This document shows, piece by piece, positions 43,701-53,600 of a DNA stretch of 64,000 bases. This stretch comes from Agapetus fuscipes (lineage: Eukaryota > Arthropoda > Insecta > Trichoptera > Glossosomatidae), in assembly GCA_951799405.1 (NCBI GenBank), contig OX637337.1:16490347-16554346 (forward strand), given 5' to 3'. Under the pieces are notes generated by a model. It did not search any database, had not been told where the DNA came from, and was given only the letters and a program-made list of their open reading frames with translations. Each line of letters starts with the position of its first letter. Position 1 is the first letter of the stretch. The position numbers and the translations under genes are program-made.

Positions 43701-44784
43701 ATTTGAGATTTGGATCTAAATTTGTTGGTGCTCATGTAGTATTTGTAAGCGAAAACTTACACGTGCCTGATAGTGGACATGCATTCAATATGAATCATAA
43801 ATGTTACTACATATTTGCCACTTAGATTATAGATTATGCTTGTATCGTCATCATCCAGAGTCACAATAAAGGGAGAGCTTGCACAAAAAATAATGACTCG
43901 GAATCAATCTAAAGATGTCCGCAAGGACCAAAAACGATGTTTAGGCGAATTTTCAGAGGCTCTGGTCACCCCTAGTGGAACAGCGGCACTGCTCCAGTTA
44001 CCTGAATCTTGTATAGGTAAACAAACAATCTATTGATTGTTGAAGTGTTCCCCCTGTTTACATTTTTCTATTACACCATTATTTTGATTTTAATTATTCT
44101 CGTACTACCCTGTACCTAGTCCTTCAGTATGTACTTAGTTTGAAATGTCCATGTGAAAAATCAACCCTTTAAAATGGGGCTAAATAAAATGTGAACAAAA
44201 ATGCATTAAAATTCGTTTAGGCTCGAATTTCCTGTCCACTTTGTGCAGATTATTGTGAACTTTTAAATACTTTTATTTTACTTCTTTACATTTTTATTTT
44301 ATTTGATTTTTTTGAAATATCAACTAAAGCTAATAAAAAAATGGAGGGATAAAAGTATCAAGTAAAACATATAACAGGTATTCACAAGAATACAAAATTA
44401 AAAATAACGAAGCACAAAATTGTATAGGGTGTAAGGGTAACTTTGTATTGAAGTTACATGTTCGCCTTGGTAAAGGCTACCTGGGTACAGGTATAAAAAA
44501 TATATTTTACCTAATTCAGCATAGCACAGAGCTCCAATCATTGACAGAATTCCTGACAAGATCCAGACTATGATGGCCTGGCCAGTTGAGCCAGAATATC
44601 GAAGAACTCCTTTGGGAGACACAAAGATTCCAGCTCCAATAATGATTCCAACAATTATAGCAACGCCATCTAGCAGTCCCAGCTGCTTCTTCATCTTGAT
44701 CCCATCATCAGAATCAGTTAGTTCTGCATTGGAAGACGCCAGAGGTCTCGGAGACCTCAGTTCAGAAGCTGAAACCTTTGCCAT
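22396..44784 (-). CDS. SLC7-type amino-acid transporter (LAT/y+LAT-like light chain), complete
   Basis: A 12-TM APC-superfamily permease of 493 codons, expected in the plasma membrane as the light chain of a heterodimeric amino-acid exchanger. Exons are 44511-44784, 39975-40193, 29489-29759, 23792-24116 and 22396-22788; every junction is GT-AG and in phase. Features are a cytosolic N-tail (1-32), TM1 with [14 protein letters not shown] (46-59), [20 protein letters not shown] (87-106), Cys149 in GWPACDPP where LAT proteins bond to the CD98/4F2 heavy chain, and TM6 [16 protein letters not shown] (235-250). The start is MAKVSASE; no upstream in-frame ATG exists in this exon (an apparent earlier start is TTG). 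It resembles insect minidiscs/genderblind-type proteins, but I cannot pick the orthologue. Introns are 1.0-10.2 kb and packed with repeats. Confidence 0.93.
22789..23791. other. Transporter intron 4
   Basis: A block near 22965-23035 (CATCTAGTGAGACTTATTGA...) is repeated near 23195-23265. A minus R2 SINE head fragment is at about 23605-23755. The rest is unremarkable. Confidence 0.5.
23792..24116 (-). CDS. Transporter exon 4
   Basis: The acceptor CAG is at 24117-24119 and the donor GTGAGA at 23786-23791. It reads [18 protein letters not shown] through [17 protein letters not shown], i.e. TM7-TM9. Confidence 0.92.
24380..24626. mobile_element. 247-bp MITE, copy A
   Basis: Inverted ends of about 38 bp start CGCACGCTTAATAATAAAGA. 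ACAT flanks both sides (24376-24379 and 24627-24630). It is the same length and sequence family, in opposite orientation, as 43159-43405. There is no coding capacity. Confidence 0.78.
26485..26690 (+). pseudogene. LINE C-terminal remnant
   Basis: A plus frame reads [20 protein letters not shown] then [20 protein letters not shown], the zinc-knuckle-like C-terminal end of a non-LTR element ORF2. It belongs to the family of 19565-19800. Confidence 0.62.
27822..28005 (+). pseudogene. RTE-like LINE C-terminal remnant
   Basis: It reads [20 protein letters not shown] then [20 protein letters not shown], the LRW.GH..RM segment typical of RTE ORF2 C-termini. It stops at 28005, just before an R1 copy. 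Confidence 0.7.
28017..28275 (+). repeat. R1 repeat, full copy
   Basis: It runs from TTGACTGATAGGTTGGTATG to the (TTAGAT)n-like end. It contains the hairpins CCCTA/TAGGG-type near 28098 and ACATGGGGCATGT near 28172. Confidence 0.82.
29489..29759 (-). CDS. Transporter exon 3
   Basis: The acceptor CAG is at 29760-29762. The donor is GTCAGT at 29483-29488, chosen over a nearby GTAAAA because only it keeps phase. It covers TM5-TM6, including [11 protein letters not shown]. Confidence 0.9.
30135..30340 (+). pseudogene. LINE reverse-transcriptase C-terminal remnant
   Basis: A plus frame reads [20 protein letters not shown] then [20 protein letters not shown] and stops. This is the 'APR.WN.LP...R....F...LK..L' tail of CR1/Jockey-like ORF2 proteins. 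Related minus copies are at 50017-50165 and 59264-59345. Confidence 0.65.
31798..32300 (+). mobile_element. R3-R2 dimeric SINE
   Basis: An R3 head (GTCCGTTGTTCAGTGGTAAC, then B box GGTTCGAATCCCGG) and body are followed directly at about 32038 by an R2 head (GATAGCTCAATTGGTGGAAT) and shortened R2 body, ending GTAGCTTAGTTGCG. The same junction and the same internal R2 deletion occur at 35395-35870 and 60333-60830. Confidence 0.8.
32374..32598 (+). other. Unrecognised short open frame
   Basis: An acceptor-like T-rich tract and CTAG precede a frame containing [20 protein letters not shown] then [20 protein letters not shown] and a TAA. No family was recognised. It is probably transposon-derived or chance. 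Confidence 0.2.
33770..34025 (-). repeat. R1 repeat, full copy
   Basis: It starts with TCTAATCTAATCTAAG and ends GGGTGGTCTACCGCAAACC in minus orientation, with the conserved hairpin near 33958. Confidence 0.78.
35395..35870 (-). mobile_element. R3-R2 dimeric SINE
   Basis: The mirror image of the dimer at 31798-32300. The shortened R2 part is at about 35395-35617, with the junction GCTATCGACCTTTTTACGAG, then R3 to about 35870. Confidence 0.8.
36245..36490 (+). pseudogene. RTE-like LINE C-terminal remnant
   Basis: It reads [20 protein letters not shown] then [20 protein letters not shown]. The [17 protein letters not shown] segment is characteristic of RTE-type ORF2 C-termini. The open frame starts at 36316; upstream is broken. 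Confidence 0.72.
36655..36980 (-). mobile_element. R2 tRNA-derived SINE
   Basis: A nearly full copy. The head lies at the right (GCTCTACCAAATGAGCCATC) and the 3' end at the left. It carries a short internal duplication near 36765-36795 around the hairpin. Confidence 0.78.
38065..38560 (+). repeat. R1 repeat interrupted by fold-back element
   Basis: The 5' part is 38065-38223 and the 3' part about 38452-38560, with a GATTATAGATT end. The interruption is element 38224-38451. Confidence 0.8.
38224..38451. mobile_element. Fold-back retroelement (Penelope-like?) with hammerhead-like core
   Basis: A perfect 12-bp duplication TTACATGTGTCT lies at 38212-38223 and 38452-38463. Arms of about 75 bp are inverted around a 30-bp loop. 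At 38322-38345 the plus strand has CTGAGGA, a GCCT/AGGC stem and GAAA. The 3' end is CAATGGACTTTCACTGTGTA and ACCACCAAACCCTGAAAAAT. Same family as 21970-22254. Confidence 0.78.
38996..39245 (+). mobile_element. R4 tRNA-Leu-like SINE
   Basis: The head GTTATGGCCGAGGGGGCCAA, B box GGTTCGATCCC and body end CAGGCAGAATAGGTTGGTGA match 13676-13930. Confidence 0.76.
39386..39623. mobile_element. PIF/Harbinger-type MITE
   Basis: The ends GGGCCTGTTGCACCA and TGGTGCAACATGCC are inverted with one or two mismatches and flanked by TTA/TTA-like trinucleotides. GGG(CC)TGTTGCACC ends with 3-bp duplications are typical of Harbinger MITEs. Confidence 0.65.
39975..40193 (-). CDS. Transporter exon 2 (GC-rich)
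   Basis: The acceptor CAG is at 40194-40196 and the donor GTGAGT at 39969-39974. It covers re-entrant loop 1 to TM4 and Cys149. All 72 complete codons end in G or C, unlike the other exons. Confidence 0.92.
40425..40742 (-). pseudogene. RTE-like LINE ORF2 C-terminus
   Basis: It reads [40 protein letters not shown] and [18 protein letters not shown]. This is the standard RTE/BovB-type C-terminal block ending in EAKTHPG. About 320 bp are open; the rest of the element is absent. Confidence 0.8.
40795..41040 (+). pseudogene. RTE-like LINE 3' end and second LINE scrap
   Basis: At 40800-40865 the text GTGCAGGAGGCCTACGTTCA...GTGGGCTGTGAAAGGCTGA is the usual RTE 3' end. From about 40890 a plus frame reads [20 protein letters not shown], an ORF2-type segment. 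Confidence 0.6.
42436..42563. mobile_element. PIF/Harbinger-type MITE, 128 bp
   Basis: GGCCCGGTATTTTCAAC and GTTGAAAATACAGGGCC are inverted ends with a TAA duplication (42433-42435 and 42564-42566). Nearly the whole element is palindromic. Confidence 0.8.
42785..43075 (-). mobile_element. R2 tRNA-derived SINE
   Basis: The body with the CCACTTCA-type hairpin and AAATAAACACCGAAATGG is intact. The head is eroded near 43060-43075. Confidence 0.72.
43159..43405. mobile_element. 247-bp MITE, copy B
   Basis: CGCACGTTTAATAATAAAGA and its complement form the ends, flanked by ATAT (43155-43158 and 43406-43409). It is the inverted sibling of 24380-24626. Confidence 0.78.
44511..44784 (-). CDS. Transporter exon 1
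   Basis: From the ATG to the donor GTAAAA at 44505-44510. It encodes the N-tail, TM1 and TM2 and ends in phase 1 after CYAEL. A 5' UTR probably continues to higher coordinates. Confidence 0.9.
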
Positions 44785-46261
44785 GATTGAGCTGGAGCTC
44801 TTGAGGTGTGACGCACGCTGGTTTACAGGCAATTGCTCTGAATTTAGACCCCTGTCTTGGTGTATCGTCGAATCAACTCGACACCCACATTGTCAAAGTT
44901 AAATATTAAATCACTCATTCAATGAAAACAACATTTCGCGTCCAAAAACAATTAATTTGATTGAAAAACTACTTTATCTATTTCACTTAAAACCGCTTTT
45001 CAATCCGTGATTAAATTTAATTAACAAATCATTAAAAAAAATTATAGCAGAAATAAAATAAAATAGGTAAGCATTCAATCTAGTAAATAATAATTGTCAC
45101 TTGCAATTTTTAAATTAAAATTCTTACTTATTTTATCACACATTTAATGATTGATTTCTCACTGTATTTTTAGCATTTAAGTTAACCAAAATCCTCTTTA
45201 CTATAAATATAAACATTAAAAATGAAATCGCTTTCCCATGTGTTTTTATTTTACAACAATTGCAATTTTTAAAGCATCACTTCACCGACAAAAAACTTGC
45301 GTAAGCCAAAATTGGCGGCAAAACTTTGTAGTATTTTTAATCAGTAGCTAACCTGATTTTTTAAATGTGTTTTATTATTATTTTAGTTCGGAGTTATAGA
45401 GTATTTAGTGCGTTGGTTTTTTAGTTTGCTTATCGTGCGCTGGAAGCGGTGACCACGTGTTTAGCACTTTAGTATAGCTGCACCGTCACTGATCAGTGGT
45501 TCGCCCATACTGAGTGTGGATGTGTACTGGAAGTTTGAGTGCGAAGGGGCGATTGGTTACAAACGACAAGCGCTGTGAAAGCCAGAGTTGGAGAATGAGA
45601 CATTTAAGGTTCAGTTGGAAAAGAAATTGCAACCAAAATTATTTGAATTGAGTCGTATACATTTGAGATTCATATTAAATGCATTCCCACAAGCAGATAC
45701 GCATAATTTCGCGCTCACACATGCCGCATGTGGACCTACAGTATAAAAAACCCAATTTCAAATGAACATAAGCCCTTCAACTCTTGCCGACCTTCCCTGA
45801 AACAGGGGTGACATTGGCAAAGTGAAACATTTTTTACAGTATGGGTGGTCAGCCTCATACCAACCTTTAAGTCAAGGAATATGAGCCATGGATTTGCTGT
45901 GTGTGAATAATACCGTGAGTGTTATCTTTTCTATCTAAATATTGACTAAAGACTGCAAGTTCGTTAATGGTTAGTTCCAGATTCCTTCATAGTCGATGTT
46001 TAAAATGCGATTTATCAAAATCAGGCTTTGGAAAAAGGTGACTTTTTACAGGACACTTAGTAATTACTAAGTAATCAAGTTATAAAATATTTTTGAAGTA
46101 CCTACACGTTTACTATGTGTAAAAGGAAATTTACGGTCGCATGCTTGTGTTTGTTTGAATGTTAAAAAAAAACGAATCACTGGGCAGCGCGTGCAGTATG
46201 AGCAGGAGCAGTGGGAGGAGCGTGCTTACTTCCCACCCGAACTGTTCTGATTGTACACCAC
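44785..46261. other. Upstream region of the transporter
   Basis: The transporter's promoter and 5' UTR should lie here, but no core element could be assigned. A minus R1 full copy is at 45655-45885. 44900-45650 is AT-rich with no repeat recognised. Confidence 0.45.
45655..45885 (-). repeat. R1 repeat, near-consensus copy
   Basis: It runs from ATTTGAGATTCATATTAAAT to CATACCAACCTTTAAGTCAA. The simple-repeat end is missing. Both internal hairpins are intact. Confidence 0.8.
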
Positions 46262-46640
46262 ACATTCTTCCTCAGATTTTTTCAGTCCACTCTAGGGCGT
46301 AGACCTCTTCTAATCTTCTCTTTGCTTTTCTATCGGCTGCTGTATTCAGCCATTCCCGACCCGCAGTTCCCTTGATGTCATCCAGCCACCTCAGTTGTGG
46401 TCTCCCTACTCCCCGTTTGAACATTCTGGGCCAATATTGGACGATCCTTTCGTGGTCATGTTTTGCAAAGTGACCAGCCCAGCGTGCGCCGTAAAACATC
46501 AGTGACACCAGCGCGTCTGCGGATCTCCTGGTTAGGAATCTTGTATCTGAGGCTGATTCCCAACATTCTACTTTCAATGGCATTTTCGCAAGCCCTCAGT
46601 CTGTTGGCGCTTTACTGAGTGAACCCTTTTGTTTCCAAAC
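46262..46640 (-). pseudogene. RTE-like LINE ORF2 C-terminus, second subfamily
   Basis: It reads GARWAGHFAKHDHERIVQYW, RGVGRPQLRWLDDIKGTAGR and LEEVYALEWTEKI then stop. The RW.GH...D.R / GRP..RW.DDI pattern identifies it; a frameshift lies just upstream. Confidence 0.78.
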
Positions 46641-48204
46641 CATGGGCGGATACAGGAAACACCCTGCGTTTCAGGTTAATAGGCATTTTCGAGTTGTTGA
46701 GGATGTAGCCTAGATTCCCCAAAAACCACCCACGCCAGTCCCACTGCTCTACTTTTACGGTAACTTAATTTTATTTCCCAACACTACACATTACGGTACA
46801 ATTTTCTTGTTCTGTATTCCGGTCGTCCGATTTCAGTGCTTCCAGTGAACATTGGGCGATCGCATATCATATTATATTATCTGATATCATAAGCCCAAAG
46901 GATACGCTCATGTCCATTGTACATCACAATAAAACACCAATAAAAAATAAAATGAAACTAAATGGAAAGAAACGAGAAACTACCACATTAATAAAGGCCT
47001 AATGGCCAATTGGCGTCCCATGAACCAGCAAGATAAATGATGATACGACCTGTTCCTCCTAAGTCGAGCCCAAAAGGATTGCCTTGGATAGGGAGGAATG
47101 GAGTAGCATTGTTGCAAACCGATCAAAGGATTGAATCAGAAGAGGAAGAGGCCTATAGATACAAGAATCATGTCAATTCTGAAAAGGCTCAATACTCAAA
47201 ACGGACTTTTTCGTTAAACCAAAAATCTAAATAAATCTATCTTTGAAATTGAAACTGAAAAAGGAACCTGAATAGTCGATAAAAATGATTAACTACAATA
47301 GAGGTCTAACTGAGAAATAGAGGAAAACGTTAAAGAATGAGAAAGCTATTATCTTATAGTTATATTTATCTTATTTTCATACAAAAAACAAAAGAGTAGC
47401 TTGTACATTATGTATCTCACACAATGCCTTCATCTCCACCATACATTTTTGTACAAAATGTAGTTCATCAGTGTAGGTACCTATAGTACTTATTTTCTTG
47501 TAAAATTTCTAATATGAAACACGCAGTGTTTTAAAATTATACAAGTTTTTTGGGGCTTCTATAATCTATAATCTAAAATGAGATTCATTTCTTTGCATTG
47601 AGCAAACATTATGAAGTTCGCGCTTACTGCTTACACATGCTGCATGTGTACCGACTACAAAATAAGACCGACAACTTCAGCATCGGGGTCAGCCTCATAC
47701 CAACGTACACATTTTAGTCAAGGAACAAAAAATACAAAATCATCGCTCACCAAATTTGTCATTCTAATCTTATTATAAAGGTCTATGTATTACAATAATT
47801 AATCCTATAGGGGGGTCACATGAATAAAAAATATTTTTGATGTAGGTATGACGTCATTTCTATTAGCATATTGCGTCATCAAAATGTACCCATAATAACT
47901 TGGTTGGAGACATTTTGACTTTATTTAGCAGGGGGGAAGAAAAAGAGTTCCAAATTCGCAGACGGACCCCTCGAGCGAAATAAAACCGGTTCCTTTATTT
48001 ATGTAACTCTACAGTGTTCAGGCCTTTTTGAATCATAAACGACGGTACCGACTATGAAATTGTGGTTTTGAGAAAGGCGCGCGATTATATAGGTTTTATT
48101 TACTGATGGATGAACCATGGACGAGTATCCCATACAGGCAGATGTAGGTACCTACAAGGTAGGACACGTAAGGCAAAATATGTATTAAAGCAAGGCAAGG
48201 CCTT

Positions 48205-48470
48205 CTAATCTAATCTAATCTAAGTCGCAAAATATAAGTAACATTAGAGATTCACATTACCTATGCATTTTCACAAAACAGACATGTTTAAGTTCGCGCT
48301 TAAACATGCCGCATGTAGTCCTACAATATAAAAACCCGAATCTCAAATGAACATACCCTACACCCTGCAACTCCTACCGACCTTCGCTGAAACAGGGGCG
48401 ACATTGGCAAAGTGAACCATTTTCTGCAGCATGGGTGGTCATCCGCATACCAACCTATAATTCAAGGAAC
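48205..48470 (-). repeat. R1 repeat, full copy
   Basis: It starts with TCTAATCTAATCTAAG and ends CGCATACCAACCTATAATTC. Confidence 0.78.
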
Positions 48471-49097
48471 ATACACAACAAATTACATTTTTAAAATCAA
48501 CAAATTATAACATGTATGGTCATCAAAAACTAACAGAAAACAATTGTTTAGCGTAAGGTTGCCTCCCTTACCTGTTATAATAGATTGGTTCGACATGCCA
48601 CATCCGATCCCTAAGAAGACAACGCGGTGATTTGTAATATATTTACAGCTTCGTCGCGTTGTAGTGCTCACGCATGGTAAGTATCTATTGCTCTGTAAAA
48701 TTTTTAACACCGTCAAAAAGTGCTCACCTGATTAGTATGTGTGTAGCAACTTCTTAGCTTCGTACCTAAATCTGCTTCTTGAATTTGTTATTAGAATAAA
48801 CAAAGGTTCTTCAATATGTACCTAATACACACGTTTTAAAAAAGTGCTTTTAGCCGATAACCGGTGGTCCACCGAAGGGTCACTCATGTAGCATAGCATA
48901 GGTACATAAAAAAAAACTTGACAAGAAAAAAATGAGTAACTATTTAAAAAAAAAACATTTACTTAATTTCATTTTAGTTCCTCGGCTTGTAGGAGGCTGA
49001 CCATCTATGTATTCTAATAAAAATGTTTTAGTGCAGGGCGATATAAGCTGCAGGTTTCATTAATTAAGATTTGAGTTTTTATATTTAAGTATACATT

Positions 49098-49385
49098 TGA
49101 CCGGTCCGTAGTCCAGGTGGTAACACTTCAGACTCGTAACTGGAAGGTCGTGGGTTCGAATCCCGGCGGAGCACAAAAAATTTACCATTTATATTTTCAA
49201 ATTTGCTCTTCGCTGGGTTGAAAAATTCATAAACCTCCAAAGACCGGTCATCAAAAGGTCCATCCAGCCTTACAACAACTGGGTCTTGCTTGAGAATTGG
49301 CGCTTTCTACAGCGACGACCAAGCTCGCAGAGGGCTCTTGAGGTGTGATACACACAAAAACAGCGCTCACCAAATAAATCAGCCT
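49098..49385 (+). mobile_element. R3 tRNA-derived SINE, full length
   Basis: The head GGTCCGTAGTCCAGGTGGTA, B box GGTTCGAATCC, GCGCCAATTCTCAAGC-type block and the tail GAGGGCTCTTGAGGTGTGAT to CAAATAAATCAGCCTAA are all present. This monomer shows the R3 3' tail that the dimers lack. Confidence 0.8.
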
Positions 49386-50016
49386 AATTTTTTTTTTTTA
49401 ATACAATATGCAGCATGTGTACCTACTGTGTAGGGCGAACTTTCATCAAACTTTTTTCGAATCAGAATTTTTCTACATCTGCTAGAATGTTGAGAAACAT
49501 AGGAAATGAAAAATACATGCCTACCTATCATAAGGTTATGGACTATGGAAATAAATACATAGCAGGAGTATATAATAAATGAGAAACCTTTTGAATGTGA
49601 GCACAGATGTCTTTTCTTTTATCTTATTTAGGTAGCTGAATGGATAAGAGTCAGATGAGGGACCATTCCAATTGTAAAGGAATGCTTTTATGATTTACAA
49701 TACGGCTCATTTCAGGGCTTTTGTTTATTTGATAAAGAAACATTTCAATGAATGTCCAACTATTGTTTGACCTGATTCTTCCTCCCCAGTTGTTAGTTTC
49801 ATAACAAAAGATCATGTCTTCCTTGGTTTTTTGGCAACTTTGGATGAAACTCCACTATTGGTTCTTGCATTGAGCTGCTTTTAAAGCTCTTGAAAAGAAA
49901 TGTCCATTCCCACTGCACTCCTAGTTATCCAAGCTCATTGACGTGTGCATATTAACGGGCACATCTTTTTTCAGCGCAGTTTCATGACACCTTGTCACTC
50001 CAAACGCGCTTTTTGT

Positions 50017-50165
50017 TCACTGGATGCGGAGATGTGCCTTCATCCTCCTCTTGAGGTCATCAGCTGTCCTTGACCCTCGGACATCTGGAGGCAACCGATT
50101 CCATGTACTGGGTATAGCCACTGCAAGCACACGGTCTCCGAAGACTGTGTTGGTCTTCCTTATAG
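50017..50165 (-). pseudogene. LINE reverse-transcriptase C-terminal remnant
   Basis: It reads VFGDRVLAVAIPSTWNRLPP then DVRGSRTADDLKRRMKAHLR and stops. It is the tail of a CR1/Jockey-like ORF2, related to 30135-30340. Confidence 0.68.
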
Positions 50166-50321
50166 ACTGACTCACAAAGGTTTCTAATCAATTTTCTGCC
50201 GATAATAAACTCAAAGTAATTTAAAAACAAATTGGTTTTATTGTTTATCTTTTAAGATGAAAGATTAGAAAGTGAATGCCTCATTAATCAATGAAATAAA
50301 TTCAGTCTTTACTCATCATAA

Positions 50322-50327
50322 TTTATT
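50322..50327 (-). terminator. Poly(A) signal of AAMP
   Basis: AATAAA on the minus strand, 44 nt after the TGA of AAMP. Confidence 0.6.
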
Positions 50328-50370
50328 ACAAAAATATTGAATACATAAGAAAGAAGCAAAATAAAACAAC

Positions 50371-50684
50371 TCATGTGGTACTTGGTAGTTCCAAATTGAA
50401 TATCCTAGAAGTACCATCTTCCGAAGTAGACAGAAGTATCTTATTTACAGTAGAATAACAGAAGTCCAAGATTTCTGCACTGTGTCCATACAGAGTTCTA
50501 ACCAGGTCACCGGACCGACCTTCAAATATTTTTATTGTTCCATCCAAGCATGCGGTGATGAGATAGCTGTCTATCCACTTAATGAGGGTTACTCCGACAG
50601 GCGCGTCTGAATCTGGAACAACGCATTTGTGACGGATTGCCTGTCGACCAACCTCCCAGATGGTGACTGGACTGTCAAGGGTGC
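50371..50684 (-). CDS. AAMP: AAMP exon 4
   Basis: The acceptor CAG is at 50685-50687. It reads TLDSPVTIWEVGRQAIRHKC to RIFNLELPSTT and stop. Last two to three blades. Confidence 0.92.
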
Positions 50685-53600
50685 CTGTGGGAAAGTAAAA
50701 ATACATGAAAAGTTATGAACTGTGTCAGCGGAAACTTTGTAGAACTCCATTTTAATTTTTAAAATGAATTAAGACATTGCTATAATTCAACTATTTTTTA
50801 TTTAAAAAAAACACTGCCAATTATATGGAAGGCACCTTTTGCCTTGCCGGCCCTCTGTTGTGGAATGCCTTACAGAAAGTGCAGAGCACATATTTCATAG
50901 GTTTTCTTCGTTTTGTATCTCTTTTTATATACTTAAATGTGTATTATAATTATTGTTACTTGAATTGTAGTATGAACTGACAAATCTAATCAAATGTAAT
51001 CTTATCTAAGTTGCAAAGATTTGTAAGATTGGAGATTCACATTATATGCATTCTCACAAGCAAACACGTACAAGTTCGCGCTTGTACCGCATGTGAACCT
51101 ACAACATAAAAACCCAAACCAAAAATGAACATACACCCTGCAACTCTTGCCGACCTTCCCTGAAACAGGGGTGACATTGGCAAAGTGAACCGTTTTCTAC
51201 AGCATGGGTTGTCAGCCACATACCAAATCATACTGTAAAAATGGAGGTCCGGTCGATGGCTCAGTTGGTAGAGTGCTTGCATTCCATGCCGTGAGCTCGG
51301 GTTCGATTCCCACCGAGGGTGTCAGAAATGATTTCCCGTTTCGATGTTTATTTCAAACCCCAAAATAAAATACCGACAAGGACTCAGCCTTCACAATAAA
51401 TAAGTACCAGCCCTCTAGGGAGCTGGGAAACCCCCACTTCAACTGAAGTGGTTGGCGTAAGGCCGGCCCCCTTACCTGTAAAAATAAATAGGTTTAACTC
51501 GCCACATGCGACCCCTTTCGGGGATAACGCGACAAGAAGGTACGCTATATGTGTTGTTTAGTTGCGTTTTTTTGTGTTACTTTGCCAATTTCACCCCTGT
51601 TTCAGATAAGGGCGGCAAGAGTTGCAGGGTTTATGTTCATTTGAGATTGAGTGAGTACACAAGCAGCATGTGCAAGTGTGGACTTACATGTCTATATCTA
51701 TAAGGAGATTGTGAAAGAATGGGATATACAAAGTGAGCGTAAAAGAAGAAAATGCATGAAAAAGGTGATGGATATGAATGAATTTAAAGAGATATGTAAG
51801 GATAGGAAAAAATGGAGGCAACTCTGCAGAGGCTCTGGCCACCCCTAGCGGAATGGCGACAGAGTTACAGTTACAGTTACAGTAAGTTCCAAGGATATAT
51901 TTAAATTCAAAGCTCATATCAAATGCATGCCCACAAACAAACACGTGTAAGTTTGCGCATAACCTTAATATATTAATTGTCCATGTATCTTCGCAACATA
52001 GATTATAAATAAATTCATGATTTTTAGGGAATGCAAAATACTAAATATTCTATAATTATTATATTATATAATTACCAAAAAAATTATCCAAGAGGGATAC
52101 AGTTCTCAGAATTGCCAGTGAGACAAAAAGGAATTATTGAAGGACTTTTGAGGCAACCTTTAAAGAATTTCATGAACAAATATCATAGGAATAACAATTC
52201 ACAACGGGTGGTTAGATTGATCTGACATACCTGTTTACAATAACCTATGGGATGCCCTAACATAAAAAGACATAATATTGACATTCCACAACCAACTAAG
52301 TTTATGGATGAATCTAAATAACAATTTTATACTACGATTTTGAATGTGTTATTTTTGATGATTCATTTCATACAACCGAACTGGCTTTCATATAATTTAG
52401 TTTGTGCTTCTTCATCCAAGGAGTGGCACGTCTATGAAACATTGAGAACCCCATTCTTCTCAACAGCATGGCTCATGAAATTCTATTTTATTTTGTAATT
52501 CTATAAAAAATATCTAACGAAAGCGCTCAATTTTTATATTAAATCAGTACTCCGAGTATAAAAAATCACATGAACTCCCCTCAATTGCGTAAATAAAAAA
52601 AAACTGGAACAGGGATGTTATGGTTATCCGTATCCGTAACCGAAAGTATCGGATTTCTGAAAATGTAAAAGAAATAACAAATGTTATACCCGTTGTATTG
52701 CAATATTGTTTGTGCATTTTAAGGAAAGAGTTACGTATAATAATCACTCATGTGACTGATGAAAGACAAATGATAAGCTAGAAATAAACTCACACAATTT
52801 ATGTTATTATTTGTAGGTATTTTATTTCCACAATTTCTTAAATGTCTAATAACCGTAACCAAAACTAGCAGCCATCCAAAACATGAGTAATATTATTCCC
52901 ATAAACAAAATTTCATATCCGTAACATTCCTAGTACGGAATACACAGCACTCCTAGGGAGTGAATTAGATTTCATACATATTTTTGATATATTATGTAAT
53001 TGAGCTGAGTTTTCGCAATGTTTTATACTGGAGGTGCTGAAAATAAGTTATATTTCATTTATGTTACCGATGGCCACTAATCCCAGACTGGAGTCCTTGC
53101 AAAATGCAATGGTTTCTATGTCTGAGTCCACCTCCAGCTGTCCTGCAGATTTCCCAGTGCTGGTTTTTGTGAGCACTGCTTTCCCTATAAAATAAAACAA
53201 TGTATATTTTCCAGTTATAAATAACTTTTTTGAAAGAGATTTAAATCAGGCTAATATTTTTTTATTACAAATAACACAAGAGTGCTATTTTTGTGTGTGT
53301 CACACCTCAAATACCTTCTCAGATCACCAATAAGACTTTTTAATAAGGTAGGTCAGAGGTTCCCAAACTTTTTCAAGTCACGGCACCCTTTGAAATTTTG
53401 AGTTTTCTCAAGGCACCCAGTCATATAATATCGATCGATGTTTGTATTCATGTATGCACACAAGCTTCTGCTTTCGCATGAAGACATCTGGCCAGGCAAA
53501 ATAGGTTGGTGAATTGCAATCCTCTTCACAAATTTAAAAAAAAATGTAAAATTTTGATTTTTAGTAGACTTCAGGGGCGCCTCGCGGCACCCCTGATCTC

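Larger units (their letters stand above)
40194..44510. other. Transporter intron 1
   Basis: Besides listed elements it has a 47-bp tandem duplication at 41415-41530, a hAT-like left end near 41783 (CAGCGGCTCTTAACC), and a plus R2 3' fragment at about 42665-42775. A plus R1 at about 43600-43840 is followed by an RTE-like 3' scrap at about 43855-44000. 44040-44510 is AT-rich with nothing recognised. Confidence 0.5.
46641..50370. other. Interval between LINE remnant and AAMP
   Basis: It contains a minus R1 fragment at about 47560-47720, an R6-like block at about 47850-47970, R1 at 48205-48470, and a plus R2 fragment at about 48545-48665. A diverged plus R1 is at about 48980-49080, with R3 at 49098-49385 and LINE 50017-50165. 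46700-47550 and 49400-49950 show nothing clear. Confidence 0.5.
50685..53067. other. AAMP intron 3
   Basis: Besides listed elements there is a partial plus R1 at about 51575-51690 and a minus R1 fragment at about 51885-52010. A probable hAT-like MITE spans about 52610-52932 (CAGGGATGTTA... and ...TAACATTCCTA ends, both next to TCCGTATCCG-like sequence). The rest is AT-rich. Confidence 0.5.

Noticed and set aside
44784..44832. Transporter start at 44832 (PVNQRASHL...)
   Set aside because: That codon is TTG and there is no upstream in-frame ATG in this exon. The first ATG is at 44784.
51249..51325. Functional tRNA genes at SINE heads (also 31800, 49100, 13676, 39770)
   Set aside because: A and B boxes are present, but the sequences do not close a good cloverleaf and each continues into a repeated SINE body.
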